DNA of 40,480 nt from Acidobacteriaceae bacterium (GCA_030037635.1 JASHQH010000304.1:1-40480), one strand, 5' to 3'; shown: positions 6,649-16,711, counted from the stretch's first letter. The notes: generated by a model from the letters alone, not told the origin. Made by a program: numbers and translations.

Positions 6649-9189
6649 ATGCCGCTGCTCGATCCCATTCCGTCGCCGGTGCAGCACGCTGACGTTACCG
6701 CGCTCGAGTGGGAGCCGCTGCTCGCGCTAGTCGCGGGCTTCGCGGCTTCGCCAGTGGGGCGCGAGGCGATTCTGGAGCTGCATCCGTCGGCGGATGAAAC
6801 GTGGATCGTCCAGCAACACCAGCTCGTGGGCGAAGTGCGGCTGCTGCTCGAAGAGCAGGTCTCGGTTCCGCTGGGCGGGTTGTTCGATCCCACCCAAGTG
6901 GCGGCCAAGGCGCAGATTGAAGGCGCGGCGCTCGAGGCATCGGAGTTGCAGAGCGTGGCGCGGCTGGCTAACGACGTGGCAGCATGGCAAGCGCTGCTGC
7001 GCGAGCCGCCGGTGCGGCTGGTGGGCAAACTGCCGGGTCTATCAGGGTTGTCGACGGCGCTCACGACGACGTTGCGGCCGCTGCCCGGGGCTCCCAACGA
7101 CAGGTCTTCGTCTTTGGGGAAACTTGCTCAGTCGATCGAGCGCACGATCCAGCCGGACGGTTCGCTCGCCGATGATGCATCGCCCGAACTGAAACGCATC
7201 CGCCGCGAGCAGGAGCGTCAACGAAAACTGATTGAAGACAGCCTGCGCACGGCGCTGCGCAAGCTCTCAGAAGAAGGCGCCACGCAGGACGATGTGATTT
7301 CCATTCGGGGCGAGCGCTTCGTGATTCCGGTACGTGCTGAGCTGAAGCGGCGCGTGACGGGCGTGATGCACGGGGTGAGCTCATCGGGGCAGACGGTTTA
7401 CGTGGAGCCGCTCGAAACCATCGAGCAGAACAACGAGCTGGTGCGGCTGATCGAGGAGGAGCAGGAAGAGATTCACCGCATCTTTGTGGCGCTTACGCGG
7501 CAGGTAGCCGGCTGCGCACACAGTTTGGTAGAGGGCGCGCGGGTTTTGGCATTGGTCGACAGCCTGCTGGCGCGGGCGCGGTTTGCGCGCGAGTTCCACT
7601 CCGTGGTCCCAACCTTTGGAGCAGAGTTGTTGTCCATCGAAGAGGCGCGTCATCCGCTGCTCGAGAAACGCTTGCGTACGGCCGCCCACCCCACCGACAA
7701 GGACCCGTCGCCGGGGGCCCCAGTCGGCGGAACGATGATTCCGCTCAACCTGGAGCTGACCGCTGAAAAGCGCGAGCTCATCATTAGCGGCCCCAACACC
7801 GGGGGCAAGACGGTGGCGCTGAAAACTGTGGCGCTTCTGGCCATGATGGCGCAAGCGGGGATTCCGGTGCCGGCGGAGCGCGCAACCTTTCCAGTGTTCA
7901 CGGCGTTCCTCGCGGATATCGGTGACGCGCAGTCGATCGAGGCGGCGCTTTCGACTTTTTCCGCGCACATTACGAATCTCGACCGGTTGTCGCGGCTGGC
8001 CGATGCGCGGTCGCTGGTGCTGCTCGATGAGCTGGGCTCGGCCACCGATCCTGATGAAGGTGCAGCGCTGGCCGTGGCCGTGGCTGCGTATTTTCTGGCA
8101 AGCGGCGCGTGGACGCTGATCTCGACGCATCACACCTCGCTCAAGGTGTACGCGGCCAATACGCCGGGCGTACGCAACGTCGCGGCCGGCGTGGATGAAA
8201 AGACGCTGGCTCCGAATTACCGGTTTCACTTGGGCGTGCCGGGTGCGTCGGCGGGCATTCAGACCGCGGAGCGGCTGGGTTTGAATGCAGCCATCATTGC
8301 CGCAGCACGCGAGCGGCTGGGCTTGCAGCAGGCTGACATCGCGCGCTTCCTCGACAAGCTGCACAACGAGCTCGCCGCATTGGAAATGGAGCGCAAGGCG
8401 GCACGCGAGCAGCAGTACGCGCTCAACCAGGAGCGCAAAAAGCTGGAGCGCGAAGGCGACGTGGAGGTGCGAAACCGGGTGCGCGAGCTGGAGGCAAAAT
8501 TGGCCTCGCTGCTCAAGGACTTCGAATTCCAGATGCGGGAGGCCGTGCGCGCTATCGATGACCGCGTGGCGCAGCAGAAGCTCTCGAAGGAAGCCGAGCG
8601 GCGCATCAACCGGCTGCGGCGGGAGTTTCAGGAGAGCTTCAACCAGACGGTGGTCGCGCATCGCACGGGGGCGGATCAGGGCGACCAGAACGCACAGCCA
8701 CATGTGTTGCGGCGCATCGCGCCCGGCGATCGCATACTCATCAAGACGGTGAACAAGGTGGGCGTGGTGCAGCGCGAACTCGAGAAGGACCTGTTCGAAG
8801 TGGCGCTCGGCCCCATCAAGATGCGCGTTCGCCGCGACGAGGTCTCCGACCCTTCAGGTTTTGGACGAGATTCTATACCCCTCGCAGCGGTCAATAAGCA
8901 AAAAGGCGTGCACGTGTCTGTGACCAGCGCGAATAGCGATGACCTACGTGCGGAAATCAATCTCATCGGGCGCACGGTGGATGAGGCCACCGACGAGCTT
9001 GAAAAGTATCTCGACCGCGCATTTCTCGCCGGCCTGGAGCGCGTGCGCGTGATTCATGGGCACGGCGCCGGCATTTTGCGCCGCGGCGTGCGCGAATTCC
9101 TGAAAAACCATCCGCACGTGGCGGGGATTGAAGAAGCTCCGCAGAACGAAGGCGGGCAGGGCGCAACGCTGGTGGAGCTGCGGCAATAG
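6649..9189 (+). CDS. mutS2: Endonuclease MutS2 / ribosome-rescue factor family
   Basis: 846 residues with the full MutS2 layout: N-terminal domain, clamp coiled coils, ATPase, a long basic coiled coil (about 540-650), a KOW-like segment, and a C-terminal Smr domain. The Walker A motif GPNTGGKT is at 381-388 (Lys387). Walker B is LLDELGSATDPDEG, followed by STHHTSLK. The Smr core VIHGHGAGILRRGVREFL is near 800-817. MutS2 proteins act against recombination or split collided ribosomes, depending on the species studied. The usual Smr LDLR motif reads INLIG here, which may affect nuclease activity. It starts 17 nt after the symporter; the ribosome-binding site is weak. Confidence 0.95.
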   Translation: MPLLDPIPSPVQHADVTALEWEPLLALVAGFAASPVGREAILELHPSADETWIVQQHQLVGEVRLLLEEQVSVPLGGLFDPTQVAAKAQIEGAALEASELQSVARLANDVAAWQALLREPPVRLVGKLPGLSGLSTALTTTLRPLPGAPNDRSSSLGKLAQSIERTIQPDGSLADDASPELKRIRREQERQRKLIEDSLRTALRKLSEEGATQDDVISIRGERFVIPVRAELKRRVTGVMHGVSSSGQTVYVEPLETIEQNNELVRLIEEEQEEIHRIFVALTRQVAGCAHSLVEGARVLALVDSLLARARFAREFHSVVPTFGAELLSIEEARHPLLEKRLRTAAHPTDKDPSPGAPVGGTMIPLNLELTAEKRELIISGPNTGGKTVALKTVALLAMMAQAGIPVPAERATFPVFTAFLADIGDAQSIEAALSTFSAHITNLDRLSRLADARSLVLLDELGSATDPDEGAALAVAVAAYFLASGAWTLISTHHTSLKVYAANTPGVRNVAAGVDEKTLAPNYRFHLGVPGASAGIQTAERLGLNAAIIAAARERLGLQQADIARFLDKLHNELAALEMERKAAREQQYALNQERKKLEREGDVEVRNRVRELEAKLASLLKDFEFQMREAVRAIDDRVAQQKLSKEAERRINRLRREFQESFNQTVVAHRTGADQGDQNAQPHVLRRIAPGDRILIKTVNKVGVVQRELEKDLFEVALGPIKMRVRRDEVSDPSGFGRDSIPLAAVNKQKGVHVSVTSANSDDLRAEINLIGRTVDEATDELEKYLDRAFLAGLERVRVIHGHGAGILRRGVREFLKNHPHVAGIEEAPQNEGGQGATLVELRQ

Positions 9190-9277
9190 GTGATGCGGAA
9201 TTCCAGGAATCGTTGCATTTGCACCAGCGGACGGCGGTTCGGGTAGGATGCAAGGAAGTGCAAGACCGAGGTCGTCG

Positions 9278-10663
9278 ATGAAAGAAAACCACGCTGAAGG
9301 TTCATCCCGTTGGAATGAGGCCGTGCGGCCGATCTATGCGCGCGAGCGGCTGCTGGGACCGGCGCCGCGTCACGCCATTCCCGCCGAGAGCATGGCGCCT
9401 AGCACCGCCTACCACTTGATTCACGACGAGCTGATTTTCGACGGAAGCTCGCGCTTCAACCTGGCTACGTTTTGCAGCACGTGGATGGAGCCGGAGGCGC
9501 ACAAGCTGATGGCGGAGACCTTCGACAAGAACATGATCGACAAGGATGAGTATCCGCAGACCGCCGAGCTGGAGATGCGCTGCGTGCACATGCTTGCCGA
9601 TCTTTGGCACGCGCCGCGAGCTGCGGAGACGATTGGGTGCTCGACCATTGGCTCGAGTGAGGCCTGCATGCTGGGCGGCCTGGCGCTGAAGTGGCGCTGG
9701 CGCGAACGGATGCGCAAGAGCGGCAAGGCATCCGACCGGCCCAACCTGGTGATGGGATCGAATACGCAAGTGTGCTGGCACAAATTTGCGCGCTACTGGG
9801 ACGTGGAGGCGCGCGAGGTGCCGCTCACGGGCGATGAGGTGGTTACGAATCCCGAGCGCGCGGCAGAAGCGTGCGACAAAAACACCATTGGCGTGGTGGC
9901 TGTGCTGGGCAGCACGTTTACCGGACACTACGAGGATGTAACGGCGTTGAGCGCCGCGCTCGACCGGCTGCAGGAGCGGACGGGGCTCGATGTGCCCATC
10001 CATGTGGATGGCGCGAGCGGCGGATTTGTGGCGCCGTTTCTGCAACCTGAACTGGTGTGGGACTTCCGGCTGCCGCGGGTCAAGTCGATCAACACATCAG
10101 GGCACAAGTACGGGCTGGTGTATCCCGGAGTGGGATGGGTTGTGTGGCGCGAGAAACACGATCTGCATCACGAGCTGATTTTCAACGTGGATTACCTGGG
10201 CGGGACGATGCCGACGCTGGCCATCAATTTTTCGCGGCCGGCCAGCCAGGTCGTCGCGCAGTATTACAACCTTATCCGGCTGGGTAAGGCCGGTTATCGC
10301 GAGATTCACCGGGCCTGCCACGAAGTGGCGATTCATCTGGGCAAGCGGATTGCGGCGCTGGGGCCGTTCGAACTGCTGGGCGCGGCCGGCAACCTCCCCG
10401 TGCTGGCGTGGCGGCTGACGAAGCAGACCAACTGGTCGCTCTACGATCTGTCGGACCGCCTGCGCGATCGCGGATGGCAGGTGCCGGCGTACCGGCTGCC
10501 CGCCGATCGCCAAGACGTGGTGGTGCAGCGCGTGGTGGTGCGCAACGGGTTCACACGCGACCTGTCGGAGATGTTGCTGCACGACATTGAGCGCCACCTG
10601 GCCTGGTTCGAGTCGCAGCCCGGCTTCAAGCCGACGATGACGGGGGCGGGGTTTCATCACTGA
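9278..10663 (+). CDS. gadB: Glutamate decarboxylase (PLP-dependent)
   Basis: Converts glutamate to GABA while consuming a proton, the core of acid resistance in many bacteria. 461 residues from the ATG at 9278, which follows GAGG with 6-nt spacing; an in-frame ATG at 9248 would add 10 residues but has a poorer site. Signatures: HDELIFDGSSRFNLATFC, DKDEYPQTAELEMRCV, ADLWHAP, TIGSSEACMLGGLALKWRWR, IHVDGASGGFVAPF, and the PLP lysine in SINTSGHKYGL (about residue 277). It ends in GFHH, a C-terminal histidine as in pH-gated E. coli GadB. No GABA antiporter (gadC) is adjacent; the upstream DAACS symporter could import glutamate, which is an inference. Confidence 0.95.
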   Translation: MKENHAEGSSRWNEAVRPIYARERLLGPAPRHAIPAESMAPSTAYHLIHDELIFDGSSRFNLATFCSTWMEPEAHKLMAETFDKNMIDKDEYPQTAELEMRCVHMLADLWHAPRAAETIGCSTIGSSEACMLGGLALKWRWRERMRKSGKASDRPNLVMGSNTQVCWHKFARYWDVEAREVPLTGDEVVTNPERAAEACDKNTIGVVAVLGSTFTGHYEDVTALSAALDRLQERTGLDVPIHVDGASGGFVAPFLQPELVWDFRLPRVKSINTSGHKYGLVYPGVGWVVWREKHDLHHELIFNVDYLGGTMPTLAINFSRPASQVVAQYYNLIRLGKAGYREIHRACHEVAIHLGKRIAALGPFELLGAAGNLPVLAWRLTKQTNWSLYDLSDRLRDRGWQVPAYRLPADRQDVVVQRVVVRNGFTRDLSEMLLHDIERHLAWFESQPGFKPTMTGAGFHH

Positions 10664-10712
10664 GTGCAGGCGAGCGAGCGAGAGGCGCTTAGCAACCGCA
10701 ATCAACCGCAAA

Positions 10713-10732
10713 TGTGTGGCGGGTTTCACACA
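10713..10732. promoter_or_regulatory. Operator-like inverted repeat upstream of the GH44 gene
   Basis: TGTGTG at 10713-10718 and CACACA at 10727-10732 are perfect 6-bp inverted arms around an 8-nt centre. It lies 65 nt before the chosen GH44 start, a normal operator position. No convincing -35/-10 pair was identified, so this remains a candidate only. Confidence 0.3.
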
Positions 10733-10797
10733 CTCTGGCAGGAGACACGTGGTAGATTGTTGGGCGACGTCAAATGATCAGTTTGTGGGAGGGTGGG

Positions 10798-12918
10798 ATG
10801 GCTGCCAGGGCAGCGATTGCAGCTCGTTCCGTCGCGGAACACTTTGCTTCAAATAAGACCTTCGTCCGGCTGCTGTGGGTTTTCATATTTCTGGCTCCTT
10901 GCATTGCAAGGTGCAGTGGACAGGCAGGCGGCACGACAACGCCTCAGCAAGCCGCTCCGAATCAGGCCACGCCCGGGAACGTTACGGCGGTTACGATCAC
11001 GCCCCAAAGCGTGACACTGGCTCCCGGCGACATCCAACAGTTTTCCGCAACGGTCAGCGGCACGGGCAGCTACGACGACCGGATCATGTGGGAGGTGAAT
11101 GGCGCGGATGGGGGCACAGCGGCGCTCGGGACCATCAGCAAGAGCGGGTTGTACGTGACGCCTTATCCGCCGCCCCAGTCGGTCGTCATCAGAGCGCGAA
11201 GCAGATTCGATCCAGAGAAGTCGGCCTCCGCCATCGTCCTGTTTGCGGCGCCGCCGCTGGCCGAGGGGCCCTCGCTCACTGTGGATGCCGGAGCCGCGCG
11301 CCATCCCATCAGTCCGCTGATTTACGGAATGAACGCGTGGCGGCAAACCGATCCCGATCATGAATCGGCCAAAGTGGCCAAAGCAGTGCGCCTCACGTTG
11401 AACCGATGGGGCGGCGACGGCGATACCCGGTATAACTACAAGCTCGATATCAGCAACGCCGGCGATCACTGGTTCTACGAAAACATTCCCAATGCCAACC
11501 AACATTATCCCGATGTTTCGGAATTCAACACCCAGGTGATAGGCGATCGTGCGAATGGAACCAAGACCATGGGGACAGTTCCGGTGATGGGATGGGTGGC
11601 AAAATCGCGATCCCGGGCGGGCAGCTTTTCCGTGGCCAAGTACGGGCAACAGCAGAAGACCGATCCCTACTGGACGGATTTCGGGAACGGCATCAGGCCT
11701 GACGGCACGAAGATCACAAACAACGATCCGACCGATACCTGCATGAAGGTGGACGCGAGCTGGAGCGAAGAGTGGGTGAAATACCTTGTGAGCAGATTTG
11801 GCGATGCTGCGCATGGAGGCGTGGCGATTTACTCACTCGATAACGAGCCCAACTGGTGGGATCTGAACCACCGCGATGTGCATCCCTTGCCCTTCACCTA
11901 CGACGAGGTGACAGAGAACGGGATCAAGGTGGCGCGAGCGGTGAAGGCCGCCGATCCCACGGCAGAGGTGAGTGGGCCGGTAATCGACAACTGGTATGCG
12001 TACTTCAACTCGCAAAAAGACCTTGAGACAGTCAAGAGGAACGGGCAGAGTTTCACGCATGATTTTTCCGATCGCATCGCGCACGGGAACGTGCCGTTGA
12101 TCGAGTACTACCTCAAGCAATTCAAGGCTGCGCAGGACGCCGACCCCAAGCATGCGCGCCTGCTCGATTACCTGGATGTGCACACGTATTTCGAGGCGGG
12201 ACACGCTGAATTCAAGCCCGCCGGCACGAGCGAAGAGCAGAGGGCGCTTCTCAACTCGACGCGCGTGTTCTGGGATCCGACCTACAGAGATGCGCGTCTG
12301 CGCGACCCGGAGAACTATGCCGAAACCATTGCGCCGCAGATCATCCCGAGAATGAAGCAGTGGGTTGCGGCGGATTATCCGGGCACCAAAACGGCAATTA
12401 CAGAATACAACTTTGGCGCGCAGGAACACATCAGCGGCGCGGTGGCGCAGGCCGACATTCTGGGCATCTTCGGGCGCGAGGGTCTCGACCTGGGTGCGCT
12501 GTGGGGTCCGCCGGAGCTCGACTCGCCGTCGATGTTCGCGTTCATGATGTTTCGCAACTACGACGGCGCCGGCGGAGAGTTTGGCGATACCAGCCTAGAG
12601 GCTGCCAGCAGCGATCAGGGCAAGCTGGCGATTTATGCCGCTGTGCGCGGCACGGACGATGCGGTAACAATGATCGTGGTCAACAAAACGTTTGGAGATT
12701 TGAAATCGGACGTTGTCCTGGCAAATCTGAAGATGGCCAGGCAGGTCAAGGTTTTTTCGTACAGTAACGCCGATTTGAAGCAGATTCGCGCGCTGCCGGA
12801 TGCGGCTGTGGTGGGCGAAACCGAAAAAGAGCGGAGGGGGAAGGTCAAAATCAGCGTGCTGAAGGACCAGGTGTTCCCGGCCATGTCGATTACGCTGTAC
12901 GTGGCGCAGGCGAAGTGA
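10798..12918 (+). CDS. Secreted glycoside hydrolase family 44 (endoglucanase/xyloglucanase) with Ig-like domain
   Basis: 706 residues from the ATG at 10798, chosen because GGGAGGGTGGG directly precedes it; an ATG 24 nt upstream is in frame but lacks a site. A signal peptide with hydrophobic core (LLWVFIFLAP, about 24-35) is followed by a Gln/Thr/Pro linker, then a bacterial Ig-like domain (VTAVTITPQSVTLAPGDIQQ onward, about 63-150). The GH44 module follows, with LIYGMNAW, LTLNRWGGDGDTRYNY, the acid/base in YSLDNEPNWW (Glu350) and the nucleophile in AITEYNFG (Glu536), and ends in a beta-sandwich. GH44 enzymes cut beta-1,4-glucans including xyloglucan and CMC. It appears monocistronic. It may link to the pentonate pathway at 32946-40044 if xyloglucan xylose is used, which is conjecture. 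Confidence 0.9.
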   Translation: MAARAAIAARSVAEHFASNKTFVRLLWVFIFLAPCIARCSGQAGGTTTPQQAAPNQATPGNVTAVTITPQSVTLAPGDIQQFSATVSGTGSYDDRIMWEVNGADGGTAALGTISKSGLYVTPYPPPQSVVIRARSRFDPEKSASAIVLFAAPPLAEGPSLTVDAGAARHPISPLIYGMNAWRQTDPDHESAKVAKAVRLTLNRWGGDGDTRYNYKLDISNAGDHWFYENIPNANQHYPDVSEFNTQVIGDRANGTKTMGTVPVMGWVAKSRSRAGSFSVAKYGQQQKTDPYWTDFGNGIRPDGTKITNNDPTDTCMKVDASWSEEWVKYLVSRFGDAAHGGVAIYSLDNEPNWWDLNHRDVHPLPFTYDEVTENGIKVARAVKAADPTAEVSGPVIDNWYAYFNSQKDLETVKRNGQSFTHDFSDRIAHGNVPLIEYYLKQFKAAQDADPKHARLLDYLDVHTYFEAGHAEFKPAGTSEEQRALLNSTRVFWDPTYRDARLRDPENYAETIAPQIIPRMKQWVAADYPGTKTAITEYNFGAQEHISGAVAQADILGIFGREGLDLGALWGPPELDSPSMFAFMMFRNYDGAGGEFGDTSLEAASSDQGKLAIYAAVRGTDDAVTMIVVNKTFGDLKSDVVLANLKMARQVKVFSYSNADLKQIRALPDAAVVGETEKERRGKVKISVLKDQVFPAMSITLYVAQAK

Positions 12919-12975
12919 GGGCGGCGAGCCGGCGGGACGAGAGGGCAAATGCGATGGCAGCGGAGAAGCGACCGC

Positions 12976-13034
12976 AGATCCTTCGACTCGTTCGGCGCTC
13001 GCCGCGGCGAACGCCGAACTTCGCTCAGGATGAC
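12976..13034. repeat. REP-like intergenic palindrome
   Basis: Outer arms ATCCT/AGGAT enclose a 30-nt near-perfect palindrome (12990-13019, one mismatched pair) built on GTTCGGCG and CGCCGAAC around TCGCCGCGGCGA. The end motifs TCCTTCGACTC and CGCTCAGGATGAC recur at 921-959, so this is a dispersed family. It lies between convergent GH44 and clpB. Confidence 0.7.
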
Positions 13035-13087
13035 AGCCGACCACCCCAAGCGCAGAGCAAAAGCGCGCCGAGGGCGGGGCACCCGCC

Positions 13088-13120
13088 GAAACAAAACAGG
13101 CTCCGCGCTTGCGGGGCCTG
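13088..13120 (-). terminator. Rho-independent terminator after clpB
   Basis: Read on the minus strand, CAGGCCCCGC-AAGC-GCGGAGCCTG forms a 10-bp stem with one mismatch (13097-13120) and is followed by TTTTGTTTC (13088-13096). It lies about 95 nt after the clpB stop, as expected for the end of the hsp20-clpB unit. Confidence 0.75.
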
Positions 13121-13215
13121 CTTGCTGAGCGGTGCCGTGTTGGCGCGGAGTGCAGTCCGCCGCGCCGCAACCGGGGGCCCCGGGAAACAAAGTGCGTTTC
13201 CTGGGGCGGAGGTGG

Positions 13216-15846
13216 TTATGCCATGGCTTCGCGGCCCATGGGCTCGAAGACAAGCTGGTTCGACTTGCGATCGGCGTCGATGCGGACGTGTGCGCCGTGC
13301 AGGATTTCGCCGTCGAGAATCTTCATCGCCAAGGGGTCCTGCACCATGCGCTGCAGCGCGCGCTTGAGCGGCCGCGCTCCGTAAGCCGCATCGGAGCCGG
13401 CTTTGAGAATCAGCTGGCGCGCCGCCTCGCTGAGTTCGAGCGAGATGGCGCGGTCGGTGAGCAGCTTGCGGATATCGTCGAGCCGCATCTCGAGAATCCG
13501 GCTGAGCTGTGCGTTCCCCAGCGGCTTGTAGATCACGATGTCGTCGACGCGGTTCAAAAACTCCGGCCGAAAGTGCTCGCGCAGGACCTTCATCACGCTC
13601 TCGCGCGCAATGTCGTAGTCGTGCTCGGTTTTGAGCACCTCGGCGCTCAGCATCGCAGCCCCCAGGTTCGAGGTCATGATGAGCACTGTGTTCTTGAAGT
13701 CCACCGTGCGGCCCTTGGAGTCGGTCAGACGGCCGTCGTCCATCACCTGCAGCAGCACGTTAAAGACGTCGGGGTGCGCCTTTTCGATTTCGTCGAAGAG
13801 GATGACCGCGTAGGGCCGGCGACGGATGGCCTCGGTAAGCTGGCCGCCCTCGTCGTAGCCGACGTAACCCGGAGGCGCGCCGATGAGGCGAGCCACGGCA
13901 TGTTTTTCCATGTACTCGCTCATGTCGATGCGCACCATGGCCTGCTCGTCGTCAAACAGAAACTCGGCGAGCGCGCGGGCGGTTTCGGTTTTGCCCACGC
14001 CTGTGGGTCCGAGGAAGATAAACGAGCCGATGGGGCGCTTGGGATCGCTCAAGCCGGCACGGGAGCGACGAATGGCGTTGGCCACGGTGCGCAGCGCGTC
14101 ATCCTGGCCGACCACGCGTTCGCGCAGCCGGTCTTCCATCTGGACAAGCTTTTTGACTTCGCCCTCGAGCATGCGGCTGACGGGAATGCCGGTCCATTTT
14201 GAAACGATTTTGGCGATGTCTTCCTCGTCGACCTCTTCCTTGAGCATGCGCGCGGCGGCGTTTTTGCCGGCGCCGTCCTGCGCTGCGTTCAGTTTCTTCA
14301 GCTCGGCTTCGAGCTTGGGCAGCTCGCCATATTGGATCTGCGCAGCGCGATCGAGCTGGCCTTTGCGTGTCTGCTCCTCCATTTCGAAGCGCAAGGCTTC
14401 GATCTTTTTCTTCAGGTCGCCGATGCGGTTGATGGCTTCGCGTTCTTTGGTCCAGCGGGCGCGGAGGCTGGTAATCTGCTCGCGCAGATTGCCGACCTCA
14501 TGCTCGACGGCCTTCAGGCGCTCCTTGCTGTTGGAGTCGGTTTCGCGCTTGAGGGCCGCGCGCTCGATTTCAAGCGACGTGGCCTGGCGTTCGAGCTGGT
14601 CGATTTCTGTCGGCACCGAGCCGATCTGGATGGCGAGCGACGCGGCCGCCTCGTCCACAAGGTCGATGGCCTTGTCGGGCAGGAAGCGGTCGCTGATGTA
14701 GCGATGCGAGAGCGTGGCCGCAGCCACGATGGCTGAGTCCTTGATGCGCACGCCGTGATGCCCTTCGTAGCGCTCCTTGAGGCCGCGCAAAATGGCAATG
14801 GTGTCTTCAACGTTGGGCTCGCCCACGTAGACGATCTGGAAACGGCGCTCGAGGGCCGCGTCTTTTTCGATGTATTTGCGGTATTCGTTGAGCGTGGTGG
14901 CGCCAATGGCCCGCAGTTCACCGCGCGCCAATGCCGGCTTGAGCATGTTGCTGGCGTCGATGGCGCCTTCGGCCGCGCCCGCGCCGACCAGCGTGTGCAG
15001 CTCGTCGATGAACAGAATGATCTGGCCGTTCGATTCTTCGATTTCTTTGAGGACTGCTTTAAGCCGGTCTTCGAACTCGCCGCGGTACTTGGCGCCGGCC
15101 AGCATGGAGCCCAGGTCGAGCGCGATGACGCGCTTCTCGCGCAGGCTCTCGGGCACGTCGCCGGAGACGATGCGGCGGGCGAGGCCCTCGACGATGGCGG
15201 TTTTGCCCACGCCGGGCTCGCCGATCAGCACGGGATTGTTTTTGGTGCGGCGGCTCAGCACCTGGATGACGCGGCGAATCTCTTCGTCGCGGCCAATCAC
15301 GGGATCAAGCTTGCCGCGGTGGGCCAGGTCGGTCAGATCCTTGGCGTATTTCTCGAGCGCCTGGAATTTTCCCTCGGGATTCTGGTCGGTCACGCGCTGC
15401 GAACCACGCACTGCGGTCAGCGCCTTGAGGATGGCATCCTTGGTCGCGCCCAGCGACACGAGAGCATCGCGCGCGGGGTCGCTCTTGAGGCCGGCCACGC
15501 CGAGCAGCAGGTGCTCAGTCGAGACGTAGTCGTCTTTAAAGTTCGCAGCCTCGCGGAAGGCCTGCTCGAGAACCTTGTTGAGCGCCTGGCCCGGGCCGGG
15601 CTGCGCGGCCGCACCCGCTTGACGAGGCAGTTTCTCCTCGACGCGGTGCAGGTCGCTCTCGAGGCGCTCGGTGGGTACACCGATCTTTTCGAGGACAGCG
15701 GGGATCACGCCCTCGCGGTCCTCAACCAGCGCCAACAACAGGTGCACGGGCTGGATCTCGGGGTTGCCGAGCTCGGCAGCGCGCGACTGGGCCTGCTGGA
15801 TGGCCTGCTGCGACTTGACCGTCAGTTTTTCAAAGTTGATCGCCAT
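13216..15846 (-). CDS. clpB: ATP-dependent disaggregase ClpB
   Basis: Hsp100 chaperone that works with DnaK to dissolve protein aggregates. 876 residues, as in the family. An N-terminal Clp repeat domain (1-150) precedes AAA1 with Walker A GEPGVGKT at 209-216 and [19 protein letters not shown]. The long coiled-coil M-domain follows (about 400-540), then AAA2 with [40 protein letters not shown] and [15 protein letters not shown]. The start ATG at 15846 follows AGGAGC. It lies downstream of hsp20 on the same strand, with a 370-nt gap that holds no gene. No CIRCE or HAIR operator was found, so the control of this heat-shock pair is unclear from sequence. Confidence 0.97.
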   Translation of the reverse strand: MAINFEKLTVKSQQAIQQAQSRAAELGNPEIQPVHLLLALVEDREGVIPAVLEKIGVPTERLESDLHRVEEKLPRQAGAAAQPGPGQALNKVLEQAFREAANFKDDYVSTEHLLLGVAGLKSDPARDALVSLGATKDAILKALTAVRGSQRVTDQNPEGKFQALEKYAKDLTDLAHRGKLDPVIGRDEEIRRVIQVLSRRTKNNPVLIGEPGVGKTAIVEGLARRIVSGDVPESLREKRVIALDLGSMLAGAKYRGEFEDRLKAVLKEIEESNGQIILFIDELHTLVGAGAAEGAIDASNMLKPALARGELRAIGATTLNEYRKYIEKDAALERRFQIVYVGEPNVEDTIAILRGLKERYEGHHGVRIKDSAIVAAATLSHRYISDRFLPDKAIDLVDEAAASLAIQIGSVPTEIDQLERQATSLEIERAALKRETDSNSKERLKAVEHEVGNLREQITSLRARWTKEREAINRIGDLKKKIEALRFEMEEQTRKGQLDRAAQIQYGELPKLEAELKKLNAAQDGAGKNAAARMLKEEVDEEDIAKIVSKWTGIPVSRMLEGEVKKLVQMEDRLRERVVGQDDALRTVANAIRRSRAGLSDPKRPIGSFIFLGPTGVGKTETARALAEFLFDDEQAMVRIDMSEYMEKHAVARLIGAPPGYVGYDEGGQLTEAIRRRPYAVILFDEIEKAHPDVFNVLLQVMDDGRLTDSKGRTVDFKNTVLIMTSNLGAAMLSAEVLKTEHDYDIARESVMKVLREHFRPEFLNRVDDIVIYKPLGNAQLSRILEMRLDDIRKLLTDRAISLELSEAARQLILKAGSDAAYGARPLKRALQRMVQDPLAMKILDGEILHGAHVRIDADRKSNQLVFEPMGREAMA

Positions 15847-16216
15847 AAAAAACAGCTCCTAGCTACTACGGTGATTCCTGAGTAGATTTACCCTTTGTGG
15901 GGCCATTGCCGGGTCGACGGCTCCCTGTCGGTCCCACCCCACGAACAAAGATCGGTTCGCGGGGACCTCGGTCGATCGCGTCGACTCGGATGTGCCGCCT
16001 TCGAGACGCAGCAGCTCAGGAATCGCTTAAGCTGCTAGCTCCTAGCTTGATCCTGCCGGGAGCCGGCGTCCAGTTGCAGTTGTGAAATTCTAAATCTTCG
16101 ATGCGCTTGCAGATACACAGACGCCGGACGAAGCGCATTGCTCGCCCGGCGCCGCCACCAGCCTGTTGATCCCGGCTTGATGGCTGAGAACTGAAGCCGA
16201 CAGCTGAAAGCTGCTT
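15847..16216. other. 370-nt gap between hsp20 and clpB without a gene
   Basis: No coding frame stands out. CTTTGTGGGG (15893-15902) faces CCCCACGAACAAAG (15937-15950) as an imperfect inverted repeat with an ACGA bulge. AGCTCCTAGCT occurs twice, just before clpB and near 16027-16047, and GCTGAGAACTGAAGCCGACAGCTG-type low-complexity sequence runs up to the hsp20 stop. It resembles accumulated repeat debris. A clpB promoter must lie here or upstream of hsp20, but I cannot point to one. Confidence 0.5.
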
Positions 16217-16648
16217 TTACGCAGCCTGCTTTTCCACGTTCACCTTGATCTGCTTGGGCTGGGCTTCGGGCTTCTTGATGAGCTCAACCTTAAGCACGCC
16301 GGCATTGTAGCTGGCGGCTACGCTCTCGGTGTCAACCGTGGTGGGCAACGTGAAGGCACGGTAAAAGCTGCCATAACGCCGCTCGATGCGATGGAAGTTC
16401 TCTTCCTTCTCTTCCTTTTCGAACTTGCGTTCGCCCTTGACGGTCAGCGTGTTCTTTTCGACGCTCACGTTCAGGTCCTTCTCCTCGAGGCCGGGTACTT
16501 CGAGCTTGAGAACGACTTTCTTCTCGTCCTCATAGATGTCGACGGCCGGAATGAAATTGGCCGTGGTCAACGGGCTCTCGGTGTCAGCGCCGAACAGTGT
16601 ATTCCGCAGAACAGCAACGCGGAACGGGTCCCAACGAATAATCGCCAT
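16217..16648 (-). CDS. hsp20: Small heat-shock protein, Hsp20/alpha-crystallin family
   Basis: 143-residue holdase chaperone. The longer frame to 16711 was trimmed to the ATG at 16648 because CAGGAGGAAAG directly precedes it and the protein then begins MAIIRWDPFR, typical of bacterial Hsp20. The alpha-crystallin domain includes PAVDIYEDEKKVVLKLEVPG, LTVKGERKFEKEE, RRYGSFYRAFTLP and the A-x-x-x-x-G-V-L-like SYNAGVLKVELIKK. The C-terminal tail has the short EAQPKQIKV oligomerisation motif (I-x-V). It is probably the first gene of an hsp20-clpB stress unit. Confidence 0.95.
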   Translation of the reverse strand: MAIIRWDPFRVAVLRNTLFGADTESPLTTANFIPAVDIYEDEKKVVLKLEVPGLEEKDLNVSVEKNTLTVKGERKFEKEEKEENFHRIERRYGSFYRAFTLPTTVDTESVAASYNAGVLKVELIKKPEAQPKQIKVNVEKQAA

Positions 16649-16711
16649 GATGATCTTTCCTCCTGAGTCCAATGTCTTGGAATTGGGGCGGGGACGTAAG
16701 CTCCCAGCCAC

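Noticed and set aside
7381-8703. 440-residue minus-strand open frame inside mutS2, and the plus-strand frames at 13132-14202 and 14755-15885 inside clpB
   Set aside because: The opposite strands encode complete MutS2 and ClpB; the antisense frames have no recognisable motif.
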